A program made the position numbers and the translations under genes. From the NCBI GenBank assembly GCA_021730165.1, contig CP072535.1:823798-887797 (forward strand): a stretch of DNA of 64,000 bases, in the 5' to 3' direction. Under the pieces are notes generated by a model. The model was not told where the DNA came from. It did no database searches and saw only the letters and a list, made by a program, of their open reading frames with translations. Shown here piece by piece: positions 8,626-18,674 of this stretch; positions within the stretch are counted from its first letter, which is position 1; each line of letters begins with the position of its first letter. The DNA comes from Candidatus Vesicomyidisocius sp. Pext_18_S21 (GTDB taxonomy: Bacteria; Pseudomonadota; Gammaproteobacteria; PS1; Pseudothioglobaceae).

Positions 8626-11600
8626 TTAATATAGTGATTGAAGTTTAGTTATAGTAAATTTATCAATAACTTTTAAACCATCTAGCATAGCAAATGCAGC
8701 TTCCACTGTGGTAGTAAACGGTATTTTATGTGTCAATGCTTGGCAACGAATTTCTGCAGCATCTTCCACACCTTGAGTATCTTCAGTTGAGTTAATAATT
8801 AAATCAACGCCATCATTCTTAATCATGTCAATAATATGAGGTGACCCTTCTGATACTTTATTAATTACTTCACACTTAAGTCCAGCTTCATTTAGCATAT
8901 CCCTATTACTACGTGTTGAAACTAAACTAAAACCTTGTGTTAATAATTTTTTACCCAAATTAATCAACTCATTACGATCAAGTTTACGTAAACTTACAAA
9001 CACCTTACCACTTTCTGGTACACGACTACCTGCTGCTAATTGAGCCTTATCAAAGGCTGAAGCAAAATCTTTGCCAATACCCATTACTTCACCTGTTGAA
9101 CGCATTTCTGGACCTAAAATTGGATCTACACCTAAAAACTTATTAAATGGAAATACAGCCTCTTTAACGCTAAAGTGTTTAGGGATAATCTCTTTGGTAA
9201 AATTCTGAGCTTTAAGTGATACACCTGACATTACACGTGCAGCAATATTAGCAAGTGGTATGCCAATCGCTTTAGAAACAAAAGGCACAGTACGTGAGGC
9301 ACGTGGATTAACCTCAATAATATAAATTTCATTATTTTGGTAAGCTAGTTGAGTATTCATCAAACCAACCACGTTTAATTTTTTAGCCATAACAATAACT
9401 TGAGCACGCATTTCATCTAACACCTCATTGGTCAATGAATAAGGGGGTAATGAACAAGCAGAGTCACCTGAATGAATACCAGCTTGTTCAATATGTTGCA
9501 TAATACCGCCAATCACCACATTTTCACCATCACAAATCGCATCAATATCAACTTCAATAGCATGATCTAAAAATGAATCTAATAAAATAGGAGAATCATT
9601 TGAAACTTTCACTGCTGTATACATGTAGTGCTCAAGACTGTCTTTATCATAAATAATCTTCATTGCTCGACCACCAAGCACATAAGATGGTCTAACTACT
9701 AATGGAAAACCAATTGCATTGGCAATATCTTGTGCTTGTTCTAATGAACGTGCCGTACCATTTAATGGTTGCTTAAGTTTCAAATCTTGTAACATTTTAG
9801 AAAAACGTTCTCTATCTTCAGCCAAATCAATAGCATCTGGAGTTGTGCCAATAATATTTGCACCACTTTTCTCTAATGCTTTAGCCAATTTAAGTGGTGT
9901 CTGACCGCCATAATGTACAATAATACCATCTGGATTTTCAATATCGACAATAGCTAAAACATCTTCTAAGGTTAATGGTTCAAAATATAAACGATCTGAA
10001 ATATCATAATCAGTTGAAACTGTTTCAGGATTACAATTGACCATAATCGTCTCAAATCCATCTTCACGCAATGCTAATGACGCATGTACACAACAATAGT
10101 CGAATTCAATACCTTGTCCAATACGGTTAGGTCCACCACCTAAGATCATAATCTTTTTCTTATCAGTCGGGTTAGCTTCACACTCAAGCTGATAAGTTGA
10201 GTATAAATAAGCAGTTTGAGTGTCAAATTCTGCCGCACAACTATCTACTCTCTTAAACACAGATTTAACATTCAGCGCATAACGACGTTCACGTACTGAC
10301 GATTCGTTACAACAGAATAATTGCGCCAAACGTGCATCAGAAAAACCTTTACGTTTCAAAGAGAACATCTTATCAGCATCAATATCAGTTACATTTATAC
10401 TGCTAATTTGTAATTCAGTTGCAACAATATCTTGTATTTGTGCTAAAAACCAAGAGTCAACTTTAGATAAATCAAACACTTCTTCCAAACTCATACCAAA
10501 TCTAAAAGCATCAGCCAAATAGAAAATACGCTCACTTCGAGCTGAAATACATTCAGAACGTATCTTGTTACGCGCATCATCAGCATTCAAATCAACAATA
10601 GGGTCTAATCCAACCTTGTCAGTTTCTAATCCTCTTAATGCTTTCTGCAAAGACTCTTGAAACGTTGAACCTATTGCCATTACTTCACCTACAGACTTCA
10701 TTTGCGTGGTTAAACGATCATTTGCTCCAGGAAATTTTTCAAAAGCAAATCTTGGTATTTTAGTTACCACATAATCAATACTTGGCTCAAAAGAAGCAGG
10801 TGTTTTACCATTTGTAATATCATTATTAAGCTCATCTAAGGTATAACCTACAGCTAACTTTGCAGCCACTTTAGCAATAGGAAAACCTGTTGCTTTTGAT
10901 GCCAATGCCGATGAACGAGAAACGCGTGGATTCATCTCAATAATGGTTAAACGACCATTATCTGGATTAAGTGCAAATTGTACATTTGAACCACCTGTAT
11001 CAACCCCAATTTCACGAAGTACTGCTAATGAAGCATCACGCATTACTTGGTATTCCTTATCAGTTAGAGTTTGTGCAGGTGCTACAGTAATTGAATCACC
11101 TGTATGGATACCTATAGGATCAAAATTTTCAATTGAACAAACAATAATACAATTATCTTTTCTGTCACGTACTACTTCCAACTCAAATTCTTTCCATCCA
11201 AGAATAGACTCTTCAACTAATAATTCGTTTATTGGTGATAAATCCAAGCCACATTCACAAATTTTAACAAATTCATCTTTGTTATAAGCAATGCCACCAC
11301 CTGAACCTCCCATCGTAAATGAAGGACGAATAACTGTTGGGAAACCTACTGTTTCTTGTATAATAAATGCTTCTTCCATATTATGAGCAATCGCTGCTTT
11401 AGGCATATCAAGACCAATTTTTAACATTGCTTCACGGAATAAATCACGATCCTCAGCTTTGTTAATCGCCTCTTTATTAGCACCTATCATCTCTACAGAA
11501 TGTTTATCAAGTACGCCATGACGCTCTAAATCTAGCGCACAATTAAGAGCAGTTTGCCCACCCATAGTCGGCAACAAAGCATCTGGTTTTTCTACTTCAA

Positions 11601-11832
11601 TAATCTTTTCAACTATACGCCACTCAATCGGTTCAATATAGGTGCTATCTGCCATTTTTGGATCAGTCATAATAGTAGCTGGATTAGAATTAACTAAAAT
11701 CACACGATATCCTTCTTCACGCAATGCACTACAAGCCTGCGCCCCAGAATAATCAAATTCGCAAGCCTGGCCAATAACAATAGGGCCAGCACCGATAATT
11801 AAAATACTACTAATATCTTGTCTTTTTGGCAT
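8626..11832 (-). CDS. carB: Carbamoyl-phosphate synthase large subunit
   Basis: 1068 aa, full length (about 1070 in E. coli). Two homologous ATP-grasp halves are visible: the first opens [21 protein letters not shown], the second [20 protein letters not shown] near residue 557. A C-terminal MGS-like allosteric domain follows. It makes carbamoyl phosphate from bicarbonate, ammonia and 2 ATP for pyrimidine and arginine synthesis, with ammonia from CarA. It is separated from carA by mlaA, which is unusual. Confidence 0.98.
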   Translation of the reverse strand: MPKRQDISSILIIGAGPIVIGQACEFDYSGAQACSALREEGYRVILVNSNPATIMTDPKMADSTYIEPIEWRIVEKIIEVEKPDALLPTMGGQTALNCALDLERHGVLDKHSVEMIGANKEAINKAEDRDLFREAMLKIGLDMPKAAIAHNMEEAFIIQETVGFPTVIRPSFTMGGSGGGIAYNKDEFVKICECGLDLSPINELLVEESILGWKEFELEVVRDRKDNCIIVCSIENFDPIGIHTGDSITVAPAQTLTDKEYQVMRDASLAVLREIGVDTGGSNVQFALNPDNGRLTIIEMNPRVSRSSALASKATGFPIAKVAAKLAVGYTLDELNNDITNGKTPASFEPSIDYVVTKIPRFAFEKFPGANDRLTTQMKSVGEVMAIGSTFQESLQKALRGLETDKVGLDPIVDLNADDARNKIRSECISARSERIFYLADAFRFGMSLEEVFDLSKVDSWFLAQIQDIVATELQISSINVTDIDADKMFSLKRKGFSDARLAQLFCCNESSVRERRYALNVKSVFKRVDSCAAEFDTQTAYLYSTYQLECEANPTDKKKIMILGGGPNRIGQGIEFDYCCVHASLALREDGFETIMVNCNPETVSTDYDISDRLYFEPLTLEDVLAIVDIENPDGIIVHYGGQTPLKLAKALEKSGANIIGTTPDAIDLAEDRERFSKMLQDLKLKQPLNGTARSLEQAQDIANAIGFPLVVRPSYVLGGRAMKIIYDKDSLEHYMYTAVKVSNDSPILLDSFLDHAIEVDIDAICDGENVVIGGIMQHIEQAGIHSGDSACSLPPYSLTNEVLDEMRAQVIVMAKKLNVVGLMNTQLAYQNNEIYIIEVNPRASRTVPFVSKAIGIPLANIAARVMSGVSLKAQNFTKEIIPKHFSVKEAVFPFNKFLGVDPILGPEMRSTGEVMGIGKDFASAFDKAQLAAGSRVPESGKVFVSLRKLDRNELINLGKKLLTQGFSLVSTRSNRDMLNEAGLKCEVINKVSEGSPHIIDMIKNDGVDLIINSTEDTQGVEDAAEIRCQALTHKIPFTTTVEAAFAMLDGLKVIDKFTITKLQSLY

Positions 11833-11854
11833 TATTATTTTACTTTAAATTAAG

Positions 11855-12541
11855 TCAAAAATCATCATATTCAATAGGGGGGTTACCATCAAAGATGTCA
11901 AATCGTCTTTTTTGTAAAAAAGACGAACGTGTTGCAATATAAATATCATCTGAATTTTTCAATAAATCTATTATTGGTAATAATTTGACTCTAGTATCAA
12001 CGGTTCTAATAAGTAGTAATGTTGTTCCTTCAGCGGCATTTAACCATTTGTTTACATTTACATTTTCGGTGATATTAATATAAGTACCTACTGAATCACG
12101 TATACTTGATGGGCCCAGAATTGGTAAAACTATATAAGGACCACTTGGTATACCCCACACTGCCATTGTTTGACCAAAATCTTCATCGGTCTTTTCCATC
12201 CAAATATCACTGGCAACATCAAATAAACCAACCAATCCTATGGTGCTATTCACTAAAATTCTACCAAATGTGTTTACACTGTCAAACAACTTAAACTGTA
12301 AAATCTCATTACCTAACGTAGACATATCATCCAAATTAGAAAAAAAATCACTAACTCTATTTTGTATCGTTTTAGGTAGAAAGCCTTTATAAACTTTAGC
12401 CACAGGTTCAAAAATATTTTCATCTAAGGTTTGATTAAACTCAAAAATTACCCTATTGAACCCTTCAAATGGATCAATATTTTCAGCCATAATAATTGAA
12501 CTAAATATCAACAACAAAAAACTCATGAATAAATTTTTCAT
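11855..12541 (-). CDS. mlaA: MlaA/VacJ-family outer-membrane phospholipid-asymmetry protein
   Basis: 228 aa. An N-terminal hydrophobic signal ([16 protein letters not shown]) is followed by the family hallmark [36 protein letters not shown] and the C-terminal [18 protein letters not shown] also match MlaA. MlaA removes misplaced phospholipid from the outer leaflet, passing it to MlaC/MlaFEDB. E. coli MlaA is a lipoprotein. Here no cysteine follows the signal, which instead ends in a signal-peptidase-I-like IMA|EN. The ATG overlaps the carA stop (ATGA), so it is translationally coupled inside the car operon. Confidence 0.9.
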   Translation of the reverse strand: MKNLFMSFLLLIFSSIIMAENIDPFEGFNRVIFEFNQTLDENIFEPVAKVYKGFLPKTIQNRVSDFFSNLDDMSTLGNEILQFKLFDSVNTFGRILVNSTIGLVGLFDVASDIWMEKTDEDFGQTMAVWGIPSGPYIVLPILGPSSIRDSVGTYINITENVNVNKWLNAAEGTTLLLIRTVDTRVKLLPIIDLLKNSDDIYIATRSSFLQKRRFDIFDGNPPIEYDDF

Positions 12542-13659
12542 TCGTTCATTTCCCTAATAAATGTATCAAAAAAAACACTCATGTCATGCGGTCCTGGCGA
12601 GGCTTCAGGGTGTCCTTGAAAACCAAATGCTTTTTTATTAACAACATGAACACCTTGAATAGAATTGTCAAATAACGAACGATGTGTCACTTCTAAATCA
12701 TTAGGTATATTTTCATCTGATACTACAAATCCATGGTTTTGAGAAGTTATTATCACTTGTTTAGTATTTAAATTTTGAACAGGATGGTTAGTACCATGAT
12801 GACCAAATTTCATCTTTTGCGTTGTTGCGCCAACTGCTAAGGATAATAATTGATGACCTAAACAAATACCAAATAATGGTACATCTTTTTCCAATAAAAT
12901 CTGAATATTTTTAATAGCATAATCGCATGGTTCAGGATCACCAGGTCCATTAGATAAAAATACTCCATCAGGGTTTCTTTCTAATACTTTAGTCGCTGAT
13001 GTTTGTGCATTAACAACAGTCAATGCACACCCCTTATCTACCAACATTTTTAAAATATTTTTCTTTACTCCAAAATCATAAACCACCACTTTAAATTTAG
13101 TATTTAACTCATTAAATTTATTATTTACTAACGAATAAGAACCTTGATTAAATTCATACGATTGAATAGTTGAAACCACTTTTGCTAAATCTATATTTTT
13201 CATACCAATAAATAATTTAGCCTTAGCAATAGCTACTTCTTGGTTAATATCATTACCTGTAATAATGCAACCTTTGAGTGATCCTTGTTTACGCAAATGG
13301 CGCGTTAACGCACGTGTATCAATATCGCTAATAGCGACAATATTATTATGCTTTAAATAAGTACCTAAAGATATATCTGCGCGCCAATTACTCACTATTA
13401 AAGATAAGTCTCGAATAATCAAACCAGATACATGAATTTTATCTGACTCTTCGTCAACTAAATTAATACCTGTATTACCAATATGTGGACAGGTTAATAC
13501 GACTATTTGTTGTACATATGATGGATCCGTTAAAATTTCTTGATAGCCTGTCATTGAAGTATTAAATACTACTTCACCTAAAGTTATACCATTAACACCA
13601 ATAGACTTTCCATAAAAAATTTTACCATCTTCTAATGCTAATAAAGCAGCTTGTAACAC
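12538..13659 (-). CDS. carA: Carbamoyl-phosphate synthase small (glutaminase) subunit
   Basis: 373 aa. The N-terminal CPSase small-chain domain contains [18 protein letters not shown]. The class I glutamine amidotransferase domain has the nucleophile in [11 protein letters not shown] and the catalytic His/Glu in GHPEASPGP. It hydrolyses glutamine and channels ammonia to CarB. The start is a GTG with GGAG upstream. It is the first gene of carA-mlaA-carB-greA. Confidence 0.97.
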   Translation of the reverse strand: MLQAALLALEDGKIFYGKSIGVNGITLGEVVFNTSMTGYQEILTDPSYVQQIVVLTCPHIGNTGINLVDEESDKIHVSGLIIRDLSLIVSNWRADISLGTYLKHNNIVAISDIDTRALTRHLRKQGSLKGCIITGNDINQEVAIAKAKLFIGMKNIDLAKVVSTIQSYEFNQGSYSLVNNKFNELNTKFKVVVYDFGVKKNILKMLVDKGCALTVVNAQTSATKVLERNPDGVFLSNGPGDPEPCDYAIKNIQILLEKDVPLFGICLGHQLLSLAVGATTQKMKFGHHGTNHPVQNLNTKQVIITSQNHGFVVSDENIPNDLEVTHRSLFDNSIQGVHVVNKKAFGFQGHPEASPGPHDMSVFFDTFIREMNE

Positions 13660-13710
13660 TCAATACTCCAGAATGAAAAACTTCAAAAATTTTACCATAC
13701 CAGTCTAACA

Positions 13711-13739
13711 TTTACATACATAAATCAAAGTGATATAAT
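13711..13739 (+). promoter_or_regulatory. Strong-looking promoter of the HMA-thiS pair
   Basis: TTTACA (13711-13716), a 17-base spacer and TATAAT (13734-13739), preceded by TG as an extended -10. It is divergent from carA. The leader is only about 25 bases and holds no TPP-riboswitch-like sequence. Confidence 0.6.
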
Positions 13740-13769
13740 AATAACTTATAAAAATATATAAAAAATATA

Positions 13770-14039
13770 ATGGAAATAATTGTTGACAACATTAAATGTG
13801 TTGGATGTATAAATATCATCACTAAAAAATTAATAGCAACCTTTAACACTAAAAAAGTGAATATTAATATTGAACAAGGTATTGTAAAAATTGACGTAGA
13901 TGATACTAAAAAATCTGAGGTAGCCCAAGTTTTACTAAATCTTGGTTATCCTGAAATAAATTCAATACATGGCTTTAATTCTACCAAAGCCAAAGCTAAA
14001 TCTTTTGTTTCTTGTACCATCGGCAGAATAAATATATGA
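13770..14039 (+). CDS. Small HMA-like (heavy-metal-associated fold) protein with CxxC
   Basis: 89 aa. The start, MEIIVDNIKCVGCINIITKK, has an HMA-type C10-x2-C13 at the first strand/helix turn. The rest fits a short ferredoxin-like beta-alpha-beta-beta-alpha-beta protein, with KVNINIEQGIVKIDV and VAQVLLNLGYPE. Members of the fold bind Cu(I) or other soft metals and hand them on. The last 18 residues are basic and have one more Cys. Its stop overlaps the thiS start (ATGA), so the two are co-translated. The real ligand (metal or persulfide) is unknown. Confidence 0.75.
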   Translation: MEIIVDNIKCVGCINIITKKLIATFNTKKVNINIEQGIVKIDVDDTKKSEVAQVLLNLGYPEINSIHGFNSTKAKAKSFVSCTIGRINI

Positions 14040-14236
14040 GATTCACCCTAAATGGCAAACTATTAAAAATGGCTGATGACTTAAACGCATATGATTTGAT
14101 TATTCAACTAGGTTATGAAAATCAACGTATTGCATTAGAAATCAATGAAACCATTATCCCCAAATCTAAACATGCTACATTTGCCCTAAATGAAGGAGAT
14201 ATAATCGAGATTATTAAAGCAATTGGCGGTGGTTAA
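14036..14236 (+). CDS. thiS: ThiS-type ubiquitin-like sulfur-carrier protein
   Basis: 66 aa from ATG 14036, the family's usual length, ending in the required Gly-Gly (IIKAIGGG). VALEINETIIPKSKH-like residues and LNEGDIIEI match the beta-grasp fold. The C-terminal glycine is adenylated and thiocarboxylated to give sulfur for the thiazole of thiamine. ThiG and ThiF are not adjacent. Alternative roles of such carriers (MoaD-like, tRNA thiolation) cannot be excluded. An earlier ATG at 14012 lies within the upstream gene and would add eight unrelated residues. Confidence 0.85.
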   Translation: MRFTLNGKLLKMADDLNAYDLIIQLGYENQRIALEINETIIPKSKHATFALNEGDIIEIIKAIGGG

Positions 14237-14304
14237 AGCTTAATGTACAAAAACATCTATAATTCATTATCAAATTAACTATTTATATATACTCAACTAA
14301 TATT

Positions 14305-15351
14305 TTATATCATCCAGTCTTTTTGAATTTCATCAGCTGAGAACGGCTTAATACTAAGTATTTGCATAATATCAACATCTAGTTTTATTTCTACATCTAC
14401 GCTATCGTAGTTTCTACCTTGAGAATAGCGTGCTAAAATTTTAGCAGCGATTTTCAAATCTGCTTGATTAGGATCTCCATCAATCAATGCTAATGGTCCA
14501 TTGCAATTAGTGGGATGTAAATTAGCATATTGATTACGATAGCCTTCTAAAAATTTAACTTCTCCCTCTTCACGGGCAATAATCATTTTAAAACGTGGGT
14601 TTGGGCGAATATGCCTGCCAACTTTAAGCATCATTAAATCATCGAGTTGATAATCACGATTACCATGAGATTTCCACATATCTACTAGTTTATCTGAATA
14701 TTGTTTGTCAGTTAGAAAACAACAACCACCAGCCGGTGTAGCATAACCATCAAACCCATATTCTTTTGCTAAAGAGATTTGTGGTTTACGCGTACGCCCT
14801 GAAAAATCCAACAATTTTTCTCTGTCTACCCAGTTCTCAATCTCTGCTTTAGTAACTGGTAAATGTTTTGCACACAATGGACGTAATAATAAATCATTAG
14901 CACCTGATTCTAATTGAACAATAGGCATTGTTTCTTTACGCTGTGACATAGGACGTTGACCCACGACTTCACCTGTAATAATAAAGTCAAATTCATATTC
15001 AACCATCCATTCTTTAGCTTTTTTAACCATAAAGCCCTTACAATCTAGACATGGATTCATATTTTTCCCATAACCATGTTTAGGATTTAATAGCACATCA
15101 CGATATTCTTCAATAACATCAATAATATGTAATTTAATACCTAACTTCTCCGCTACCCATAATGCATTATTACGTTTTAGCCCGTTTTTCTTTTGTTTAC
15201 GAATAGCATGCGTATGCCCTTCCATACAAAAACCAGTAAAAAAATTAATACCTTCTACATAAATACCTTGATCTAATATTATCTTAGTGCTTAACAGTGA
15301 GTCTAATCCCCCTGAAATTAATGATACAGCTTTAATTTGTTTATTTGTCAT
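14305..15351 (-). CDS. PP-loop ATPase, thiouridylase (MnmA/ThiI)-like
   Basis: 348 aa. The PP-loop SGGLDS is at residues 13-18, a Cys pair CLDC at 101-104, the stretch GEVVGQRPMSQ at about 127-137 and a second Cys pair (GGCC, 209-210). PP-loop enzymes of this type adenylate a tRNA base and replace oxygen with sulfur held on cysteine; this family is often annotated as tRNA 2-thiouridine or 4-thiouridine synthase-like. It is shorter than ThiI and lacks THUMP, and differs from MnmA. It sits between thiS and the DsrC/TusE paralogue, suggesting a sulfur relay. The exact substrate is not known to me. Confidence 0.7.
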   Translation of the reverse strand: MTNKQIKAVSLISGGLDSLLSTKIILDQGIYVEGINFFTGFCMEGHTHAIRKQKKNGLKRNNALWVAEKLGIKLHIIDVIEEYRDVLLNPKHGYGKNMNPCLDCKGFMVKKAKEWMVEYEFDFIITGEVVGQRPMSQRKETMPIVQLESGANDLLLRPLCAKHLPVTKAEIENWVDREKLLDFSGRTRKPQISLAKEYGFDGYATPAGGCCFLTDKQYSDKLVDMWKSHGNRDYQLDDLMMLKVGRHIRPNPRFKMIIAREEGEVKFLEGYRNQYANLHPTNCNGPLALIDGDPNQADLKIAAKILARYSQGRNYDSVDVEIKLDVDIMQILSIKPFSADEIQKDWMI

Positions 15352-15714
15352 GCTTATTTTCTGATATATATAGTTAGAATAACGTTAGTCGTCTTTTCTA
15401 TTTAACGTTAAATGTTAAAAACATAATAATTACACATATCTAAATTATTCTGAGTTAGTATTAAAAAATACTAAACAGCGCAAATTTTTGCACTTAATTT
15501 AACTTACCCTACTCATTACTGTGTAACACGGTATATTACTTTAGAATCAATTTTATTTAAATGGCAAAATCAAATAAATTATACCATGTATTGACAATAC
15601 CTCATCATATATCCTCATTTATAACCTTAATAAATATTTTTATAAAAACCAAGTAAAAAATTAAGGTATTAGGTATAATAGATGTATATTAATGTAAAAT
15701 ACAAGGCAACCAAA
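15352..15714. other. 363-base gap upstream of the TusE-like gene
   Basis: AT-rich, no coding frame recognised. A TATAAT at 15674-15679 lies 35 bases before ATG 15715 and would put the transcript start near 15686. That start falls after an in-frame ATG at 15682 and supports 15715 as the real start. No clear -35 is visible. Confidence 0.5.
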
Positions 15715-16005
15715 ATGGAACTAAAAAGAACAGGTAATGGCTACTTAGTTGATCCAACTATTTGGACAGAAGATATTATGCATAAAATGGCCAAAGAAGA
15801 CGAAATCGAATTAACTGGAAGCATGGTTAATCAAATTCTTACAGCTAGAAAATATTTTGAGGAAAATTCATCAGTACCACCTATTAGAACCTTTGCCAAA
15901 GTCGTCGGTATTGATAAAAAAATACTATTTAAAGAATGGTTAACTGGTCCTATGAAACCTATCACTAAATACGGGGGTATGCCACAACCAACAGGTTGTG
16001 TTTAG
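15715..16005 (+). CDS. DsrC/TusE-family paralogue with a single C-terminal cysteine
   Basis: 96 aa from ATG 15715 (AAGG 8 nt upstream; the frame also opens at 15682). The C-terminal arm ends YGGMPQPTGCV: the terminal Cys (CysA) is kept, while the position of CysB is Thr84. That is the TusE pattern: sulfur transfer but no intramolecular disulfide. It also lacks the KGNSKYLYSLF insertion of the dsrC product in the same genome. TusE passes sulfur to MnmA for tRNA 2-thiouridine. The neighbouring PP-loop gene makes such a role plausible but unproven. Confidence 0.82.
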   Translation: MELKRTGNGYLVDPTIWTEDIMHKMAKEDEIELTGSMVNQILTARKYFEENSSVPPIRTFAKVVGIDKKILFKEWLTGPMKPITKYGGMPQPTGCV

Positions 16006-16028
16006 TCTAAAAAATCTTTAACTTTAAA

Positions 16029-18626
16029 TTAAATTAATGACTTAACTGAGGCAAGTGCCTTGATTAAACACTCAGGTTTAGTACCTCCACCTTGTGCCAT
16101 ATCTGAACGACCTGCTCCTTTCCCACCAATTTGTTTTACTACATGATTAAGAATTTTTCTAGCTTGATACTTCTTAGTTAAATCTTTTGTAACACCTGTA
16201 ACTAAAGATACTTTATCATTAATTACTACTGCTAATACAATAACAGCTGAACTTAGTTTATCTTTAAGTTTATCAACAATATTACGCAAATCTTTACTAG
16301 TTACTCCTTCTACAACAGTAGAAAGTAATTTAATACCTTTTACTTCTTGTGCTTGTACAATCAAATCATCTCCCTGATTATTAGCTATTTTTTTTTGAAA
16401 AGTAACAATTTGCTTTTCTAATTCTTTTTTCTGTTTAATTAGTTGCGTCACTTTTCCTACCACTTGCGTATTACTTGACCTAGTCATTTGTACAATTGAA
16501 TTCAAGCTATTTTGAATTCGATTGTCAAATTGATACGCATCATAGCCTGTTAATGCTTCAATACGCCTTACGCCAGCAGATACACTGCTTTCTGATATAA
16601 TTCTAAAAAGTCCAATATCACCAAGTTGGTTTACATGAGTGCCACCACACAACTCCACTGAAAATTCATTCTTACCCATAGTTAAAACACGTACAGTATC
16701 ACCATATTTTTTTCCAAGTAGTGCCATCGCACCTTTCTTTTTTGCACCTTCAATATTAGTAATATCAGTATATACTTTTGTATTTCCTAAGATCTTACGA
16801 TTAACTATGTTTTCAATTCTTTCCAAGTCTGATTTAACAATTACCTTATCATATGAGAAATCGAAACGTAGTTTTTCACTACCAACCAAAGAACCTTTTT
16901 GCATTACCGTCTTACCCAGAACAATATGAAGTGCAGCGTGTAATAAATGTGTTGCTGAATGGTTTCTAGCAATGCATTTACGAGATTTTTTATCAACATT
17001 AGCTTGTACCGCATCACTCACTTTTAACACACCCTTATTTAAAACACCATGATGCTCAAATGCGCCGGATTTTTGTTTATTAGTATGGTCCACTCTAAAC
17101 TCAACCTGCAGATTAGATAGTACGCCCTTATCTCCAATCTGACCACCTGATTCAGCATAAAAACTTGACTGAGCTAAAACAACAATTCCATGGTCACCTG
17201 CTTCAATTTTTTCAACCAATTCATTATTGTTAATAATTGCCTGAATTAAAGAGACATTTTTTAATTGTTTATATCCTAAAAACTCAGTTCTCTCAGCAAT
17301 ATCAATAACTTTTTCTGATTTTTTAAAATCGCTAGCTTGTCTAGCACGATCTCTTTGTTTAGTCATTTCAACCTCAAAACCTGACATATCAATAGTTAAG
17401 TTACGCTCACGAGCAATATCTGATGTTAAATCCACTGGAAAGCCATAAGTATCATAAAGTTTAAAGACTATTTTTCCATTAATTTCAGTACCTTTAAAAT
17501 TAGTGATTACTTCTTCTAAGATACTCATACCTTGCTCTAAAGTTTTCGAAAAACGCTGTTCTTCACGCTTTAACACCTTTTCAACCTTGGATAAAGCTTG
17601 TTCTAATTCTGGATAAACATCCTTAAATTCTAGCGCTAATATAGAAGCCAAACGATAGAAAAATACTTTACCAATACCCATCTTATGCCCATGGCGAATA
17701 CCACGACGAATAATACGACGAAGTACATAACCTCTACCCTCATTTGAGGGAATTACACCATCAACAATCATAAAAGCAGCAGAACGAATATGATCAGTAA
17801 TCACTCGAACTGAAGCGTTGTTATCTTTAATATTATTGAATTTAGGGGTTAAATTTACAACAGCCTTGACAAGGTTTTGAAACCCATCTGTATCGTAATT
17901 ATTATTTTTATGCTGTAACACAGCCACTAAACGTTCCAACCCCATACCTGTATCTACACAAGGTACAGCTAATGGCTTTAAATAACCATCTTCTTGTTTA
18001 TCAAATTGTGTAAATACTAAATTCCAAATTTCAATATATCGATCGCCATCTTCATTAGCGTGTCCTGGTGGACCACCAGCAATATGCTCACCATGATCAT
18101 AAAAAATCTCACTTGATGGTCCGCACGGACCTGTATCACCCATTTGCCAAAAATTATCTTTAGCGCCACAACGAGAAATACGATTCTTGGGAAAGCCGAT
18201 TTCATTAACCCAAATATCTTCTGCTTCATTATCCTGATCAAATACACTCACCCAAAGATTTTTCTTAGGCAAATTTAACTCTTTTGTCAGAAATTCCCAG
18301 GCATAATGAATAGCTTCACGTTTAAAATAATCACCAAAACTAAAATTGCCCAACATTTCGAAAAAAGTATGGTGGCGTGCTGTATAACCAACATTTTCAA
18401 GATCATTATGCTTACCACCAGCACGAGCGCAACGCTGAACCGATACAGCGCGAGTATATGGACGCTTCTCTATGCCACTAAACACATCTTTAAACGGCAC
18501 CATACCTGCATTAACAAATAATAAAGTTTTGTCATTATGAGGAATAAGCGATGCACTAGACTCAATTATATGACCTTTTGATTCAAAATAGTCTAAGAAT
18601 TTTTGTCTAATTTGTGCGGTTTTCAT
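16029..18626 (-). CDS. alaS: Alanyl-tRNA synthetase
   Basis: 865 aa, close to the 875 of E. coli. The class II catalytic domain contains RHHTFFEMLGNFSFGDYFK. The editing domain has the zinc ligands HSATH and CGGTH. A C-terminal coiled coil and a DHHA1 domain ending GGKGAGRSDMAQGGG complete it. It charges tRNA-Ala and hydrolyses Ser/Gly mischarges. The gene is convergent with the TusE-like gene, 23 bases apart. Confidence 0.98.
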   Translation of the reverse strand: MKTAQIRQKFLDYFESKGHIIESSASLIPHNDKTLLFVNAGMVPFKDVFSGIEKRPYTRAVSVQRCARAGGKHNDLENVGYTARHHTFFEMLGNFSFGDYFKREAIHYAWEFLTKELNLPKKNLWVSVFDQDNEAEDIWVNEIGFPKNRISRCGAKDNFWQMGDTGPCGPSSEIFYDHGEHIAGGPPGHANEDGDRYIEIWNLVFTQFDKQEDGYLKPLAVPCVDTGMGLERLVAVLQHKNNNYDTDGFQNLVKAVVNLTPKFNNIKDNNASVRVITDHIRSAAFMIVDGVIPSNEGRGYVLRRIIRRGIRHGHKMGIGKVFFYRLASILALEFKDVYPELEQALSKVEKVLKREEQRFSKTLEQGMSILEEVITNFKGTEINGKIVFKLYDTYGFPVDLTSDIARERNLTIDMSGFEVEMTKQRDRARQASDFKKSEKVIDIAERTEFLGYKQLKNVSLIQAIINNNELVEKIEAGDHGIVVLAQSSFYAESGGQIGDKGVLSNLQVEFRVDHTNKQKSGAFEHHGVLNKGVLKVSDAVQANVDKKSRKCIARNHSATHLLHAALHIVLGKTVMQKGSLVGSEKLRFDFSYDKVIVKSDLERIENIVNRKILGNTKVYTDITNIEGAKKKGAMALLGKKYGDTVRVLTMGKNEFSVELCGGTHVNQLGDIGLFRIISESSVSAGVRRIEALTGYDAYQFDNRIQNSLNSIVQMTRSSNTQVVGKVTQLIKQKKELEKQIVTFQKKIANNQGDDLIVQAQEVKGIKLLSTVVEGVTSKDLRNIVDKLKDKLSSAVIVLAVVINDKVSLVTGVTKDLTKKYQARKILNHVVKQIGGKGAGRSDMAQGGGTKPECLIKALASVKSLI

Positions 18627-18674
18627 TTTGCTAAAAGTGCTTAATAAAAACTATATATTATACGCCGTAAGTGC

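Noticed and set aside
13740..13770. TPP riboswitch before the HMA-thiS pair
   Set aside because: The leader is about 25 bases and lacks the conserved thi-box core.
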